Made by a program: the position numbers and the translations under genes. Source: Pseudotabrizicola formosa (GTDB lineage: Bacteria; Pseudomonadota; Alphaproteobacteria; Rhodobacterales; Rhodobacteraceae). From it: a stretch of DNA of 64,000 nt. This document shows, one piece after another, positions 1 through 14,207 of the stretch (position 1 is the first letter of the stretch; each line of letters begins with the position of its first letter). Where the stretch lies: NCBI RefSeq assembly GCF_002900965.1, contig NZ_PJOM01000003.1:310001-374000 (forward strand), in the 5' to 3' direction. The notes under the pieces are model-generated. The model did not search any database. It saw only the letters and a list, made by a program, of their open reading frames with translations, and was not told the DNA's origin.

Positions 1-613
1 AAGGGCGGTGGGGGAAACGCTGGCCCCCCTGTTCGCGGGAACGGAGGAAGGCATCACCGAAGAGAACATCCAAAGCCGGTTGCGCGGCGTGATGCTGATG
101 GCGATTTCCAACAAATATGGCGAGATGCTGCTGACCACCGGCAACAAGTCGGAAATGGCGGTGGGGTATTGCACGATTTATGGCGACATGAACGGCGGCT
201 ACAACCCGGTCAAGGACATGTACAAGACCCGCATGTTCCTGACCGCCCGCTGGCGCAATGAAAACCACCGGGACTGGATGATGGGGCCGGGCGGTGAGGT
301 GATCCCCGAACGGATCATCACCAAGCCACCCTCAGCCGAACTGCGCGCCAACCAGACAGATCAGGACAGCCTGCCCCCCTATGAGGTGCTGGATGCCATC
401 CTTGAAGGGTTGGTGGAGCGGGAGGCTTCGGTGGCAGAATTGGTGGCCGAGGGGTTTGACCGCGTGACGGTCAAGAAGATCGAACATTTGCTCTACATCG
501 CGGAATACAAACGCTTCCAATCTGCCCCGGGCACGAGGTTGACACAAAAGGCGTTCTGGCTCGACCGTCGCTATCCGATTGCCAACCGTTTCCGCGATCA
601 AAGCGCCGGGTGA
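1..613 (+). CDS. nadE: NAD+ synthase, C-terminal part (5' end outside window)
   Basis: The reading frame is open from the first bases of the window and ends at 613, so only the last ~200 residues are present. The visible part matches the synthetase domain of glutamine-dependent NAD+ synthase, which amidates deamido-NAD with ATP as the last step of NAD synthesis. It contains LLTTGNKSEMAVGYCTIYGD, followed by a segment with YKTR and the RIITKPPSAEL segment typical of the family. The N-terminal glutaminase half, if present, lies upstream. No terminator is obvious before the next gene. Confidence 0.93.
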   Translation, partial: RAVGETLAPLFAGTEEGITEENIQSRLRGVMLMAISNKYGEMLLTTGNKSEMAVGYCTIYGDMNGGYNPVKDMYKTRMFLTARWRNENHRDWMMGPGGEVIPERIITKPPSAELRANQTDQDSLPPYEVLDAILEGLVEREASVAELVAEGFDRVTVKKIEHLLYIAEYKRFQSAPGTRLTQKAFWLDRRYPIANRFRDQSAG

Positions 614-752
614 GGGTTTTCGTCAGACCTGCCGTGTCAGGATGTGCGGATCTGCACTGGTTATGCGCGAAATATTGTAATTCGCGCAGGGGAGGCACAG
701 GTTTAGGCTGCGCTTGAAGATATCAGATCACCATCAGCCCGGAGGACCCTAC

Positions 753-1346
753 ATGTCTGTCAAACTCGCCATCCTGTTCTATTCCACCTATGGCACCAAT
801 CACCAGATGGCTGAAATCGCTGCCGAGGCCGCCCGCGCTGCCGGGGCAGAGGTCAAACTGCTGCGCATCGCCGAAACCGCGCCGGAGTCTGTGGTGAACG
901 GTCAGGATGCCTGGAAGGCGCAGGTCGAAAAGGTGGCCGATATTCCGGTTGCAACCCCGCAAGACATGGAATGGGCTGATGCCTACCTGTTTTCTGCGCC
1001 AACCCGCTTCGGGGCGGCCCCCAGCCAGTTGCGCGCCTTCATCGACACGCTGGGCGGGCAATGGGGCAGCGGCAAGCTGGCCAACAAGGCGGTCAGCGCC
1101 ATGACCTCTGCGCAGAACCCGCATGGTGGGCAAGAGGCCACCATTCTGGGGCTTTACACCACCTTCATGCACTGGGGGTCGGTCATCGTTGCCCCCGGCT
1201 ATACCGACAAGGCCTTGTTCGAAACCGGCGGCAACCCCTATGGCTACAGCCACACCCAAGGGGCGGAGTTTGACGACAAGGCGAAAGCATCGATCGGCCA
1301 TCAGGCGCGGCGCACGGTGGAAATCGCGGCCAAGCTGACAGCCTGA
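753..1346 (+). CDS. wrbA: WrbA-type NAD(P)H:quinone oxidoreductase
   Basis: This is a 197-residue flavodoxin-fold protein. WrbA enzymes bind FMN and reduce quinones by two electrons, protecting against redox cycling. The N-terminal [13 protein letters not shown] is the FMN phosphate-binding loop. The mid-protein [19 protein letters not shown] and the C-terminal [25 protein letters not shown] are WrbA signatures, and the length matches the family (~200). Start 753 is preferred over an upstream in-frame ATG at 714 because GGAGGA lies 6 nt before it and homology begins there. A strong hairpin terminator follows directly. Confidence 0.93.
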   Translation: MSVKLAILFYSTYGTNHQMAEIAAEAARAAGAEVKLLRIAETAPESVVNGQDAWKAQVEKVADIPVATPQDMEWADAYLFSAPTRFGAAPSQLRAFIDTLGGQWGSGKLANKAVSAMTSAQNPHGGQEATILGLYTTFMHWGSVIVAPGYTDKALFETGGNPYGYSHTQGAEFDDKAKASIGHQARRTVEIAAKLTA

Positions 1347-1355
1347 CAGCAAAAA

Positions 1356-1374
1356 GGGGCGGTTGAACCGCCCC
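1356..1374. terminator. Bidirectional rho-independent terminator
   Basis: GGGGCGG and CCGCCCC pair around a TTGAA loop. The stem is flanked by A5 on the left and a short T run on the right, so it can serve wrbA (+) and the converging hydrolase gene (-). Confidence 0.8.
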
Positions 1375-1417
1375 TTCTGTGGGTCTTGCGGGGCGGGGAA
1401 ACCCGCCCCTTTGCAGA

Positions 1418-2350
1418 TCAGCCGTTCAGCATCATCTGATAGCTGACCGGCACAAAGCGGAAGCCGTCGCCCATCGCCTCGACATAGCCTACGCCGGGGA
1501 ACGGCATGTGATAGCCGACAAAGGGCACCCGGTCAGCGGCCAGCATGCCAAAGACCGCGCGGCGTGTGGCAGCTGCGGTGGCTTTGTCCATGTCAAAGCG
1601 CACTTCCCAATCCGGCTTTTGCAGCGACCAGACGTAATGGTTCGCGGTATCGGCCGCGAGCACCAGCTGTTGCCCCTCGCTTTCCAGCATATAGGCCATA
1701 TGGCCGGGGCTATGGCCAAAGGCGGCCATCGCGGTCACGCCCGACACGACCGATCCGCCATCATCGAGCATGGTCATCTGATCGGACAACGGGGCAACCT
1801 TGGCATCAAACCCTTCATTCCCGGCACCCGCCCAGTGGTTGTGCTCGACAGATCCGGTCACATAGCGGGCGTTGGGGAAGGTTACGCCGGCGTCGCCCGC
1901 GATGCCGCCGATGTGGTCGCCGTGCATATGGGTCAGGACCACCACATCAATCTGATCGGGCGTGTAGCCCGCTGCCGCCAGCACCCCGGTGATCGCCTCG
2001 GGGGCAAGCCCGGTGTCAAACAGCACCAGTTCGGAGCCGGTGTTCACAATGGTCGGGGTGAAGAAATTCTGGCTCATGTCGGCCGGAATGAAATTCGCCT
2101 CGGACAGGGCGGCGAACTCTTCGGGTGAGGCATTGAGTCCGAAGGTCTCCTGCGGGTTTTCCAGGGGACGGCTGCCCACCAGCAGGGTGGTCACCTCGAA
2201 GCCGCCCAGCTTGAAGCGGTTGAAGCTTGGCATGGTTGCCCCCATCATCTCGGCGGCCGCATGGGCGGGGCGGGTCAACAGGGCCGGGGCGAAGGGCGCG
2301 GCGGCGGCGGCAAACAGGGCCGAGCGGCGGGTCAGTCTGGGCGTCGTCAT
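1418..2350 (-). CDS. Tat-exported MBL-fold metallohydrolase
   Basis: The protein has 310 residues. The N-terminus has a twin-arginine signal (TRRSALFAA, R8/R9), a hydrophobic stretch and a likely cleavage after the A-H-A near residue 31, so a folded periplasmic enzyme is expected. LTHMHGDHIGG (H141, H143, D145, H146) is the metallo-beta-lactamase metal-binding motif, and GHSPGHMAYML supplies a further histidine. The fold is clear, but the substrate cannot be told; lactonase-like or other hydrolases share it. The start at 2350 has GGAGGA six bases upstream and begins exactly at the signal peptide; a longer in-frame start at 2413 is less likely. Confidence 0.85.
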   Translation of the reverse strand: MTTPRLTRRSALFAAAAAPFAPALLTRPAHAAAEMMGATMPSFNRFKLGGFEVTTLLVGSRPLENPQETFGLNASPEEFAALSEANFIPADMSQNFFTPTIVNTGSELVLFDTGLAPEAITGVLAAAGYTPDQIDVVVLTHMHGDHIGGIAGDAGVTFPNARYVTGSVEHNHWAGAGNEGFDAKVAPLSDQMTMLDDGGSVVSGVTAMAAFGHSPGHMAYMLESEGQQLVLAADTANHYVWSLQKPDWEVRFDMDKATAAATRRAVFGMLAADRVPFVGYHMPFPGVGYVEAMGDGFRFVPVSYQMMLNG

Positions 2351-2473
2351 GGGAATCCTCCGGTGTTGCACTCTGGCCGGTAGGTAGCCCTGATCTCGAC
2401 GCCTGCCATTCACGGACCTGTCATGTGCCGTGCACTGGCGCGCAAAGACCAGTGCGCAGGCGCGCGAAACGCC

Positions 2474-2884
2474 CTATTCCCACCATTGATCAATTCGGGC
2501 GATCTCGGCGTCACTCCACCCGAAATGATGCGCCAGTTCGTGCACCAGCACATGGCTGACCAGATCCTGCAGCGACACATTCCCACGATCCAGCCATTCA
2601 TCCAGGATGGGCCGGCGGAACAGCCAGATCACATCAGGCTGCAGGGGCGGGTCGCTGATCGATTTTTCGGTCAGGGGGATGCCTTCATACAGGCCTGTCA
2701 GATCAAACGGATCTTCAATCTGCATCGAGTCCAATATCTCGTCCGGCGCGAAATCCTCGATCCGCAGGCGGATTGCCATGGCCGCTGCCCGAAACGGTGC
2801 GGGCAGGGCGGCGATGGCGTCCTGCGCCAGTTGTTCGATCTGGGCAAGGTCGGGGGCGGTTGCGCCTGGCGGGGTCTGGGTCAT
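2474..2884 (-). CDS. Zincin-type metallopeptidase (PF06262-like)
   Basis: A 136-residue cytoplasmic protein ending in HVLVHELAHHFGWSDAEI, a zinc-binding HExxH motif (H115, E116, H119) near the C-terminus. This is the layout of the small minimal-gluzincin family common in alphaproteobacteria and actinobacteria. The central IRLRIEDFAPDEILDSM and the LTGLYEGIPL segment fit that family. Its peptide substrate is unknown. The start at 2884 is chosen because a longer in-frame start (3049) would overlap gltX. It lies head to head with gltX, about 110 bp apart. Confidence 0.82.
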   Translation of the reverse strand: MTQTPPGATAPDLAQIEQLAQDAIAALPAPFRAAAMAIRLRIEDFAPDEILDSMQIEDPFDLTGLYEGIPLTEKSISDPPLQPDVIWLFRRPILDEWLDRGNVSLQDLVSHVLVHELAHHFGWSDAEIARIDQWWE

Positions 2885-2995
2885 GTCGCTGATATAGGCG
2901 CGCGGGTATGGCGGGGGAAGATGCGGCCCACAGTTGCGCAAACTGGACAATCCGCGGGCGCTGTGACAGGGAGAAGCGGTTGCAGGAGATGCCCG

Positions 2996-4327
2996 ATGAC
3001 CCGCCCCACCATTACCCGTTTTGCCCCGTCGCCCACCGGCTATATCCATGTCGGCAATCTGCGCACGGCGCTGATGAACTACATGATTGCCCGCAAAACG
3101 GGTGGCCAGTTCATTCTGCGGCTGGATGACACCGATCAGGAGCGGTCAAAGCAGGAATATGCCGATGCGATCATGGCAGACCTGGAATGGCTGGGCCTGC
3201 ATTGGGACCGGGTGGAAAAGCAGTCCTTGCGCATGGACCGCTACCGTGAGGCGGCGGAAGACCTGAAGGCCAAGGGCCGGTTCTATGAGGTGTTTGAATC
3301 GCCGGTTGAACTGGATCTGAAGCGCAAGAAGCAGCTGAACATGGGTAAGCCGCCGGTTTATGACCGCGCGGGGCTGAATTTGTCGGACGACGACAAGGCG
3401 AAGCTGCGCGCCGAGGGGCGGGATGGCTACTGGCGGTTCTTGCTGAACCAGAACCGGATCGAATGGACCGATGGCATTCTTGGCCCGGTGTCGATCGATG
3501 CGGCCTCGGTCAGTGACCCGGTGCTGATCCGTGCCGATGGGCAGGTGCTGTATACCTTTGCCTCTTCGGTCGATGATATTGACATGGGCGTGACCTTCAT
3601 CGTGCGCGGCGCAGACCATGTGACCAATACCGCGACGCAGATCCAGATCATGGAGGCCATGGGCGGCACCCCGCCCGATTTTGCTCACCACTCGCTGCTG
3701 ACCGGTGCGAAGGGGGAGGAATTGTCCAAACGCCTCGGCACGCTTTCGTTGCGTGATCTGCGCGCGCGGGGGGTGGAACCCCTGGCGCTGCTGAGCCTGA
3801 TGGCGCGGCTGGGGTCGTCCAAGCCGGTGGAACTGGTCGGCTCGATGGACGAGTTGATTGATGGGTTTGAGGTCGGCAGTTTCGGCTCTGCCCCCACCAA
3901 ATTCGACGCCGAAGACCTGTTCCCGCTGACTCGGCACTATGTACAGGGCCTGCCCTTTGATGCGGTGCAGCAGCGGATCGCGGATCTGGGCGTGCCGGCA
4001 GACAAGGCCGAGGGTTTCTGGTCGGTTGCGCGTGGCAATATCACCGTTCTGGCCGATCTGGAGGGGTGGTGGACGCTGTTCCGCGATGGGGCCGTGCCGC
4101 TGGTGGCCGACGAGGACCGGGAGTTCATCGCGCAGGCGTTTGACCTGTTGCCGCCCCAGCCCTGGACCCGCGACACCTGGGGTCAGTGGACTGCATCGGT
4201 GAAAGAGGCGACGGGGCGTAAGGGCAAGGGCCTGTTCATGCCGCTGCGCAAGGCGCTGACCGGGCAGGAACATGGGCCGGAAATGGCAGATGTCATGCCA
4301 TTGCTGGCCAAACGGCCCAGCCTTTGA
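2996..4327 (+). CDS. gltX: Glutamyl-tRNA synthetase
   Basis: A 443-residue class I aminoacyl-tRNA synthetase that charges tRNA-Glu. The HIGH-box variant is PSPTGYIHVGN (residues 11-21), and the KMSKS-like loop is KGEELSKRLG near residue 240. LRLDDTDQERS and VLYTFASSVDDIDMGVT are GltX landmarks. Alphaproteobacteria often carry two gltX copies, one with relaxed tRNA-Gln charging; the sequence here does not settle which this is. A weak AGGAG lies before the 2996 ATG. The frame is open upstream, but homology starts at MTRPTITRFAPSPTG. A bidirectional terminator follows. Confidence 0.95.
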   Translation: MTRPTITRFAPSPTGYIHVGNLRTALMNYMIARKTGGQFILRLDDTDQERSKQEYADAIMADLEWLGLHWDRVEKQSLRMDRYREAAEDLKAKGRFYEVFESPVELDLKRKKQLNMGKPPVYDRAGLNLSDDDKAKLRAEGRDGYWRFLLNQNRIEWTDGILGPVSIDAASVSDPVLIRADGQVLYTFASSVDDIDMGVTFIVRGADHVTNTATQIQIMEAMGGTPPDFAHHSLLTGAKGEELSKRLGTLSLRDLRARGVEPLALLSLMARLGSSKPVELVGSMDELIDGFEVGSFGSAPTKFDAEDLFPLTRHYVQGLPFDAVQQRIADLGVPADKAEGFWSVARGNITVLADLEGWWTLFRDGAVPLVADEDREFIAQAFDLLPPQPWTRDTWGQWTASVKEATGRKGKGLFMPLRKALTGQEHGPEMADVMPLLAKRPSL

Positions 4328-4405
4328 TCTGTTGAGGCTTTGACAGGCGAGACCGAGGGCGGGTCCATGTGACGGTCCTTCTGTTTTTTGAAGGCCCGCC
4401 GACAA

Positions 4406-4435
4406 AAAAGGCCCCTGCTTTCGCAGGGGCCTTTT
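4406..4435. terminator. Bidirectional rho-independent terminator
   Basis: A perfect stem AAAAGGCCCCTGC / GCAGGGGCCTTTT with a short loop lies between the converging gltX (+) and clpA (-). The A and T runs on both flanks make it usable in both directions. Confidence 0.9.
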
Positions 4436-4453
4436 CACATCACGAGGGCCGGA

Positions 4454-6772
<2,319 letters not shown>

Positions 6773-6901
6773 TTGCTGCGTGCTCCTGTTCCTCGGGGTG
6801 GGTTCGGGTGACGCATCGCCCTTACCAACCGTTGCCTCATGCTCTTAAAGTTCGGTTTTATTTCCCATACTTCAAGAAGAATATTTACGCTTTGGGCCTT
6901 G

Positions 6902-6925
6902 GTGACAGTTGTCACATCAAATGTG
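6902..6925. promoter_or_regulatory. Palindromes in the clpA upstream region
   Basis: The 187-bp gap between clpA and gloB holds a perfect palindrome GTGACAGTTGTCAC (6902-6915), overlapped by CACATCAAATGTG (6913-6925). Neither has a following T run in either direction, so an operator fits better than a terminator. The region nearer clpA is AT-rich and probably holds its promoter, but no convincing -35/-10 pair was found. Confidence 0.4.
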
Positions 6926-6959
6926 ATCGGCCCGTGCGCGTTTCAGTCGCGTTTCGGTG

Positions 6960-7727
6960 TCAGAACCTGTCCTTGCGCTTGCGGATTTCTGCGAAAGCAT
7001 CCGCGTCGGATGATCCGGCCATCCCGATTGCGGCCTTAACCTCGGGCAAGGCTGCACGCAGGAAGGGGTTTGTGGCCAGTTCTTCGGACAGGGTCGAAGG
7101 CACTGTGGGGCGAACATCCTCGCGCGCCAGAGCAACCTGCGATGCACGAGAGATAAGCGCAGGATTGTCGGGTTCAAGGGACAGGGCGAAACGGATGTTC
7201 GATGTGGTGTATTCATGGCCGGAACAGACCAGGGTTTCTGAGGGCAGGGCGGCGAGTTTCGACAGGCTGGCCCACATGGTTTGAGGGCTGCCCTCGAACA
7301 GGCGCCCACAGCCGGCGGCCATCAGGCTGTCGGCGGTGAACACCAGCGCCGATTGCGGAAAGTGAAACGCGATATGGCCCATGGTATGGCCGGAGACGTC
7401 CATGACCCTCCCGGTTTCCTGCCCGATGGTGACGCTGTCGCCTTCGGCCAAAGCGTGGTCCAGAGGGGGCAGGCGGTGCGCATCGGCGTGTGCCCCCCAG
7501 ACCCGGGCCCCCGTCGCCTCGCGCAGCGCAGGAACGCCCGCGATATGGTCATCATGGTGATGGGTGATCAGGATGTCGGACAGCTGCCAGCCGCGGCTTT
7601 CCAGCGCGGCGATGATGGGTGCCGCCTCGGGGACGTCGATCACCCCGGTGGCACCGGTGACCGGATCGTGGATCAGAAAGGCATAGTTGTCTTTCAGGCA
7701 AGGGATCGTCACAAGATCAAGGGGCAT
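6960..7727 (-). CDS. gloB: Hydroxyacylglutathione hydrolase (glyoxalase II)
   Basis: A 255-residue metallo-beta-lactamase-fold enzyme that hydrolyses S-D-lactoylglutathione, the second step of methylglyoxal removal. THHHDDH (residues 55-61) is the glyoxalase II metal motif. [30 protein letters not shown] and [16 protein letters not shown] complete the signature, and the length matches the family. The start at [19 protein letters not shown] is the usual N-terminus. It is divergent from the methyltransferase gene, with 64 bp between start codons. Confidence 0.95.
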   Translation of the reverse strand: MPLDLVTIPCLKDNYAFLIHDPVTGATGVIDVPEAAPIIAALESRGWQLSDILITHHHDDHIAGVPALREATGARVWGAHADAHRLPPLDHALAEGDSVTIGQETGRVMDVSGHTMGHIAFHFPQSALVFTADSLMAAGCGRLFEGSPQTMWASLSKLAALPSETLVCSGHEYTTSNIRFALSLEPDNPALISRASQVALAREDVRPTVPSTLSEELATNPFLRAALPEVKAAIGMAGSSDADAFAEIRKRKDRF

Positions 7728-7791
7728 GGTTGTCCTGTCGGATGACTGCGTCGAGGATGGCCAGCATGGCCCGGAACAAGGATGGTCCGCA

Positions 7792-8562
7792 ATGCATCTT
7801 GATGTGCTCGATCTGCGCAACTTTTATTATCGCACCCAGCTTGGGCGCGTGGCGCAGCGGGCCATCCGGGATCAGGTGGTACAATTCTGGCCCCCCGCGG
7901 CGGGGCAAACGGTGGCGGGCTTCGGCTTTGCGGTGCCCCTGTTGCGGCCCTATCTGGCAAAATCGCGCCGGGTGATCGGGCTGATGCCGGGGCCACAGGG
8001 GGTGATGCCCTGGCCTGCCGGGATGCTGAACGTATCGGTTCTGTGCGAGGAAACCGCCTGGCCGCTGTCCACCGGCCTGGTGGACCGGCTGGTGCTGATG
8101 CATGGGCTGGAAACCTCTGAACATCCGACCGCGGTGCTGGAAGAGGCGCACCGGGTGCTGGGGCCGGGGGGGCGGGCGCTGTTCATTGTGCCAAACCGGT
8201 CGGGCCTTTGGGCGCGGCGCGATGGGACGCCATTCGGCTTCGGGCGACCCTATAGCGTCAGCCAGCTGGAGGCGCAGCTCAAACGCCATGGCTTTACGCC
8301 AGACCGTGCGGTGGCGGCCCTGTTCGCGCCACCGTCGACCGGACGGTTCTGGCTGCGCACCGCCGAGTTCTGGGAGCGGATCGGCAAGCGCGCGCCCTGG
8401 CTGGTGGGCGGGGTACTGATGGTGGAGGCGACCAAGCAGGTCTATGCGCCGACGCGGGGTGGCTTGGCAGCGGCGGTACGCCGCCCGCTTCGGGTGCTGG
8501 AGGGGGTGGGGCAGCCGGTGCCCACACCCTGCGGCGCCGAGCCCGACCGCGCAGGCCAGTAA
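7792..8562 (+). CDS. Class I SAM-dependent methyltransferase-like protein
   Basis: A 256-residue protein with a methyltransferase (type 11) pattern. [26 protein letters not shown] takes the place of the SAM-binding GxGxG strand-turn, and [10 protein letters not shown] and [21 protein letters not shown] are the later strands of the fold. The usual E/DxGxGxG glycine loop is weak (VAGFGFAVP), so activity and substrate are uncertain. It is often seen beside gloB in Rhodobacteraceae, which suggests co-inheritance but not a function. The start at 7792 ([13 protein letters not shown]) is preferred to an ORF extension inside gloB. Confidence 0.75.
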   Translation: MHLDVLDLRNFYYRTQLGRVAQRAIRDQVVQFWPPAAGQTVAGFGFAVPLLRPYLAKSRRVIGLMPGPQGVMPWPAGMLNVSVLCEETAWPLSTGLVDRLVLMHGLETSEHPTAVLEEAHRVLGPGGRALFIVPNRSGLWARRDGTPFGFGRPYSVSQLEAQLKRHGFTPDRAVAALFAPPSTGRFWLRTAEFWERIGKRAPWLVGGVLMVEATKQVYAPTRGGLAAAVRRPLRVLEGVGQPVPTPCGAEPDRAGQ

Positions 8563-8896
8563 ACCGACATGTGCCGCGGCGCAGCACGCAGGCAAAGGAG
8601 ATTCGGGGGCCGTTCCCGACCCGCGGCTGATCGCGTCATCCGGACATCCGAAAGGGCGCGATATCACCCGGCGAACGCCCGGTCCGGGGTGCCAAAGAGT
8701 CGCAGCTGTGCAGGTGCAGCGTAAACATATTGGAAACCTGCGCCGATGGATCACAAACTGGCGACCAACACGGTTGCGGGGTGACAAAGGCTCTGCTAGA
8801 GACGCGCAAAATCAAGACGCACACGCCTAGTGTGCGCCATTGGCGGCCTCTGACCTGCCTTCGTGCAGGGTGGGCCAAGACAACGGAAGGGATGAC
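8563..8896 (+). promoter_or_regulatory. Upstream region of the atp operon with candidate promoter
   Basis: A 334-bp gap without a credible gene. The best sigma-70-like pair is TTGCGG (8774-8779) and TAGAGA (8797-8802) with 17-bp spacing, about 95 bp before atpH. Nothing else identifiable was seen in the gap. Confidence 0.35.
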
Positions 8897-9457
8897 GTGT
8901 CCGAACCAGCTTCGATCTCCTCCGGCATCGCCGCGCGCTACGCCACCGCTCTGTTTGAGCTGGCAAAGGAAACGGGGGCCATGTCGGCCCTTGAATCTGA
9001 CGCAGACGCGCTGACTGCCGCACTGTCCAGCAGCGCCGATTTCGGGACGTTGATTTCCTCGCCCGTCATTACCCGTGACGAGCAGGCCCGGTCGATCGCT
9101 GCGATTGCGGCCAAGATGGGCCTGTCGGGTCTGACCGCCAATACGCTGCAGCTGATGGCGACCAAGCGCCGGCTGTTCGTCTTGCCGCATGTGCTGACGC
9201 GGCTGGCGGCCATGATCGCGGAAGAAAAGGGTGAAGTGACGGCAGAGGTCACTTCGGCCACCGCCCTGTCCGCAGACCAGGCGCAAACTCTTGCCGCGAC
9301 GCTCAAAGCGCGCGTGGGCAAGGATGTGAAATTGAAAACCGCCGTCGATGAAAGCCTCATCGGCGGTCTTGTCGTCAAGCTCGGCTCCACCATGATCGAC
9401 ACCTCGGTCAAGGCAAAGCTCGCAGCTCTCCAGAATGCAATGAAAGAGGTTGGGTGA
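8897..9457 (+). CDS. atpH: F1 ATP synthase delta subunit
   Basis: A 186-residue stalk protein (OSCP family) that ties the F1 head to the peripheral stalk. [18 protein letters not shown] is the conserved N-terminus, and the C-terminal [32 protein letters not shown] is the family signature. The start is taken as GTG at 8897 with GGAAGGG upstream; the in-frame ATG at 8840 adds a tail unlike the family. The stop overlaps the atpA start by one base, indicating translational coupling. It is the first gene of atpHAGDC. Confidence 0.95.
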   Translation: MSEPASISSGIAARYATALFELAKETGAMSALESDADALTAALSSSADFGTLISSPVITRDEQARSIAAIAAKMGLSGLTANTLQLMATKRRLFVLPHVLTRLAAMIAEEKGEVTAEVTSATALSADQAQTLAATLKARVGKDVKLKTAVDESLIGGLVVKLGSTMIDTSVKAKLAALQNAMKEVG

Positions 9458-10995
9458 TGGGAATTCAGGCTGCTGAGATCTCTGCGATCCTGAAAGAGCA
9501 GATCAAGAACTTCGGCATGGATGCTGAAGTGGCCGAAGTGGGCCGGGTTCTTTCGGTGGGTGACGGGATCGCCCGTGTGCACGGGCTGGACAATGTCCAG
9601 GCTGGCGAAATGGTGGAATTCCCCGGCGGTATCCGCGGGATGGCGCTGAACCTCGAAATCGACAACGTCGGCGTTGTGATCTTCGGGTCCGACCAGGACA
9701 TCAAGGAAGGCGATACCGTCAAGCGCACCAAGTCCATCGTGGACGTGCCTGCGGGCAACGCCCTGCTGGGCCGCGTTGTGGATGGTCTGGGCAACCCGAT
9801 TGACGGCAAGGGCCCGATCGCCGCGACCGAACGCCGGATCGCCGATGTGAAAGCCCCCGGCATCATTCCGCGCCAGTCGGTGCATGAGCCGATGGCAACC
9901 GGCCTGAAGGCCGTTGACGCCATGATCCCGGTGGGTCGGGGTCAGCGCGAGCTGATCATTGGTGACCGTCAGACCGGCAAGACCGCTGTGGCACTGGACA
10001 CCATTCTGAACCAGAAGTCCTATAACGAGGCGGCTGGCGACGACGAGTCGAAGAAGCTGTACTGCATCTATGTCGCCATCGGGCAGAAGCGTTCGACCGT
10101 GGCGCAGCTGGTGAAGAAGCTGGAAGAAACCGGCGCGATTGACTACACCATCGTGGTGGCAGCAACCGCATCCGACCCGGCCCCGATGCAATTCCTTGCC
10201 CCCTATGCGGCTACCGCAATGGCAGAATTCTTCCGCGACAACGGCCGCCATGCTCTGATCATCTATGATGATCTGTCCAAGCAGGCCGTTGCCTACCGTC
10301 AGATGTCGCTCTTGCTGCGCCGTCCGCCAGGCCGCGAAGCCTATCCGGGCGACGTGTTCTACCTGCACTCGCGTCTGCTGGAACGCTCGTCGAAGCTGAA
10401 CGCCGATTTCGGTTCGGGTTCGCTGACGGCGCTGCCGATCATCGAAACGCAAGGTGGCGACGTGTCGGCCTTCATTCCGACAAACGTGATTTCGATCACC
10501 GATGGCCAGATCTTCCTGGAAACCGAATTGTTCTATCAGGGCATCCGTCCGGCGGTGAACACCGGTCTGTCGGTGTCGCGCGTTGGCTCGTCCGCGCAGA
10601 CCAACTCGATGAAAACCGTGGCTGGCCCGGTGAAACTGTCGCTGGCCCAGTACCGCGAAATGGCGGCCTTCGCGCAGTTCGGCTCTGACCTGGACGCCTC
10701 GACCCAGCAGCTGCTGGCCCGGGGTGCGCGCCTGACCGAGCTGATGAAGCAGAACCAGTATTCGCCACTGACCAATGCGGAAATCGTCTGCGTGATCTAT
10801 GCAGGCACCGCAGGCTTCCTTGACAAGGTTGCGGTGAAGGATGTGGGCCGGTTTGAAGCCAGCCTGCTGTCCTTCCTGCGCAACCAGCGCAAGGATATTC
10901 TGGACTGGATCACCACCGCAGACCCGAAAATCAAAGGCGCAGATGAGCAAAAGCTGAAAGACGCTATCGCTGAATTCGCCAAAACCTTCGCTTAA
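9457..10995 (+). CDS. atpA: F1 ATP synthase alpha subunit
   Basis: A 512-residue subunit with non-catalytic nucleotide sites, acting at the inner membrane in oxidative and photosynthetic ATP synthesis. Walker A is GDRQTGKT near residue 170. The family signature ([20 protein letters not shown]) and the early [19 protein letters not shown] are intact. The ATG at 9457 overlaps the atpH stop codon. It is 20 bp from atpG in the same operon. Confidence 0.98.
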   Translation: MGIQAAEISAILKEQIKNFGMDAEVAEVGRVLSVGDGIARVHGLDNVQAGEMVEFPGGIRGMALNLEIDNVGVVIFGSDQDIKEGDTVKRTKSIVDVPAGNALLGRVVDGLGNPIDGKGPIAATERRIADVKAPGIIPRQSVHEPMATGLKAVDAMIPVGRGQRELIIGDRQTGKTAVALDTILNQKSYNEAAGDDESKKLYCIYVAIGQKRSTVAQLVKKLEETGAIDYTIVVAATASDPAPMQFLAPYAATAMAEFFRDNGRHALIIYDDLSKQAVAYRQMSLLLRRPPGREAYPGDVFYLHSRLLERSSKLNADFGSGSLTALPIIETQGGDVSAFIPTNVISITDGQIFLETELFYQGIRPAVNTGLSVSRVGSSAQTNSMKTVAGPVKLSLAQYREMAAFAQFGSDLDASTQQLLARGARLTELMKQNQYSPLTNAEIVCVIYAGTAGFLDKVAVKDVGRFEASLLSFLRNQRKDILDWITTADPKIKGADEQKLKDAIAEFAKTFA

Positions 10996-11015
10996 GCGTC
11001 TGAAAGGACAGGGAT

Positions 11016-13342
<2,327 letters not shown>

Positions 13343-13352
13343 GGAGGGGATC

Positions 13353-13739
13353 ATGGCATTTCAGTTCGACCTCGTCAGCCCGGAGCGGCGCCTTGCGTCG
13401 GCTTCGGCCACCGAGGTGCAGATTCCGGGTGCCGAAGGCGACCTGACGGCGATGGAGGGGCATGCCCCCACCATCACCACCCTGCGCCCCGGTATCCTGA
13501 AAGCGGTCGCCGCTGATGGAACCAAGGCTTTTGTGGTGACCGGTGGCTTCGCCGAAATCACCGCGACAGGCGTTTCGGTTCTGGCCGAACGCGCTGTTCC
13601 GGTGGAAGAGGCAACGCCCGCCCTGATGGAAAGCCTGCTTGCCGAAGTCCGCGTGGCCGCTGGTGCCTCTGAGGACAAGGACGCCGTTGATAAGGCGGTC
13701 GCTGATATGATGGCGGCGCGCAGCGCGATCGGGCAATAG
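13353..13739 (+). CDS. atpC: F1 ATP synthase epsilon subunit
   Basis: A 128-residue regulatory subunit that couples and inhibits F1. [26 protein letters not shown] is the conserved N-terminal beta-barrel, with LRPGILKA and VTGGFAEI following. AAGGAGGGG lies just before the ATG at 13353; the upstream in-frame ATG at 13323 lies inside atpD. It is the last gene of the operon and is followed by a hairpin terminator. Confidence 0.96.
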   Translation: MAFQFDLVSPERRLASASATEVQIPGAEGDLTAMEGHAPTITTLRPGILKAVAADGTKAFVVTGGFAEITATGVSVLAERAVPVEEATPALMESLLAEVRVAAGASEDKDAVDKAVADMMAARSAIGQ

Positions 13740-13764
13740 GCGCATCGATCCTCGTTGAATTGTG

Positions 13765-13794
13765 AACAGGCCCGGGCGTAAGCTGGGGCCTGTT
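13765..13794 (+). terminator. Terminator of the atp operon
   Basis: AACAGGCCC pairs with GGGCCTGTT across a 12-nt loop and is followed by a T-rich stretch (TTTCGTTTT). It lies 25 bp after the atpC stop. Confidence 0.8.
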
Positions 13795-13847
13795 TCGTTT
13801 TAGCGCGCCTGTCGTCAAGAGTGCGAAGTGTCAGAAAGGCCATGTGC

Positions 13848-14198
13848 ATGAAGCGGATTCCCTCCGGCAGTCTTGGCATCGCGCAAGGGTCTTGCATGCT
13901 TTTCTCGGATTTTGCCGATGGTGGCGTGATGTGGACGGGTGAGGGAGATCGGGAAAGCCGTCACGCGGTTGCATTTGCGCAAGGGTTTCGTCTGCCGCCC
14001 GCCGTTCACGTCAGCATTTCAATGTGGGACATTGATCATCAGACCAACTCCCGTGCCGATCTGACCGCCGAAAACATCAGCCCCGCAGGCTTTGATCTGG
14101 TGTTCAAAACCTGGGGAAACACGCGGGTGGCGCGGATCAGGGCAGATTGGATGGCGATTGGTCAGGTGCCGGATGAGGATGACTGGGAAGTTGACTGA
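13848..14198 (+). CDS. H-type lectin domain-like protein
   Basis: A 116-residue protein. The C-terminal half (VHVSISMWDIDHQTNSRADL, then FDLVFKTWGNTRVARIRADWMAIG) resembles the H-type lectin domain found in discoidins and snail agglutinins, which bind sugars such as GalNAc. No signal peptide or membrane segment is seen, so where it would meet glycans is unclear. The start at 13848 is favoured over ATG 13842 because AAAGG sits about nine bases before it. It follows the atpC terminator and converges with the chemotaxis gene. The role is unknown; the fold assignment is by eye. Confidence 0.7.
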   Translation: MKRIPSGSLGIAQGSCMLFSDFADGGVMWTGEGDRESRHAVAFAQGFRLPPAVHVSISMWDIDHQTNSRADLTAENISPAGFDLVFKTWGNTRVARIRADWMAIGQVPDEDDWEVD

Positions 14199-14207
14199 CA
14201 GATGGGC

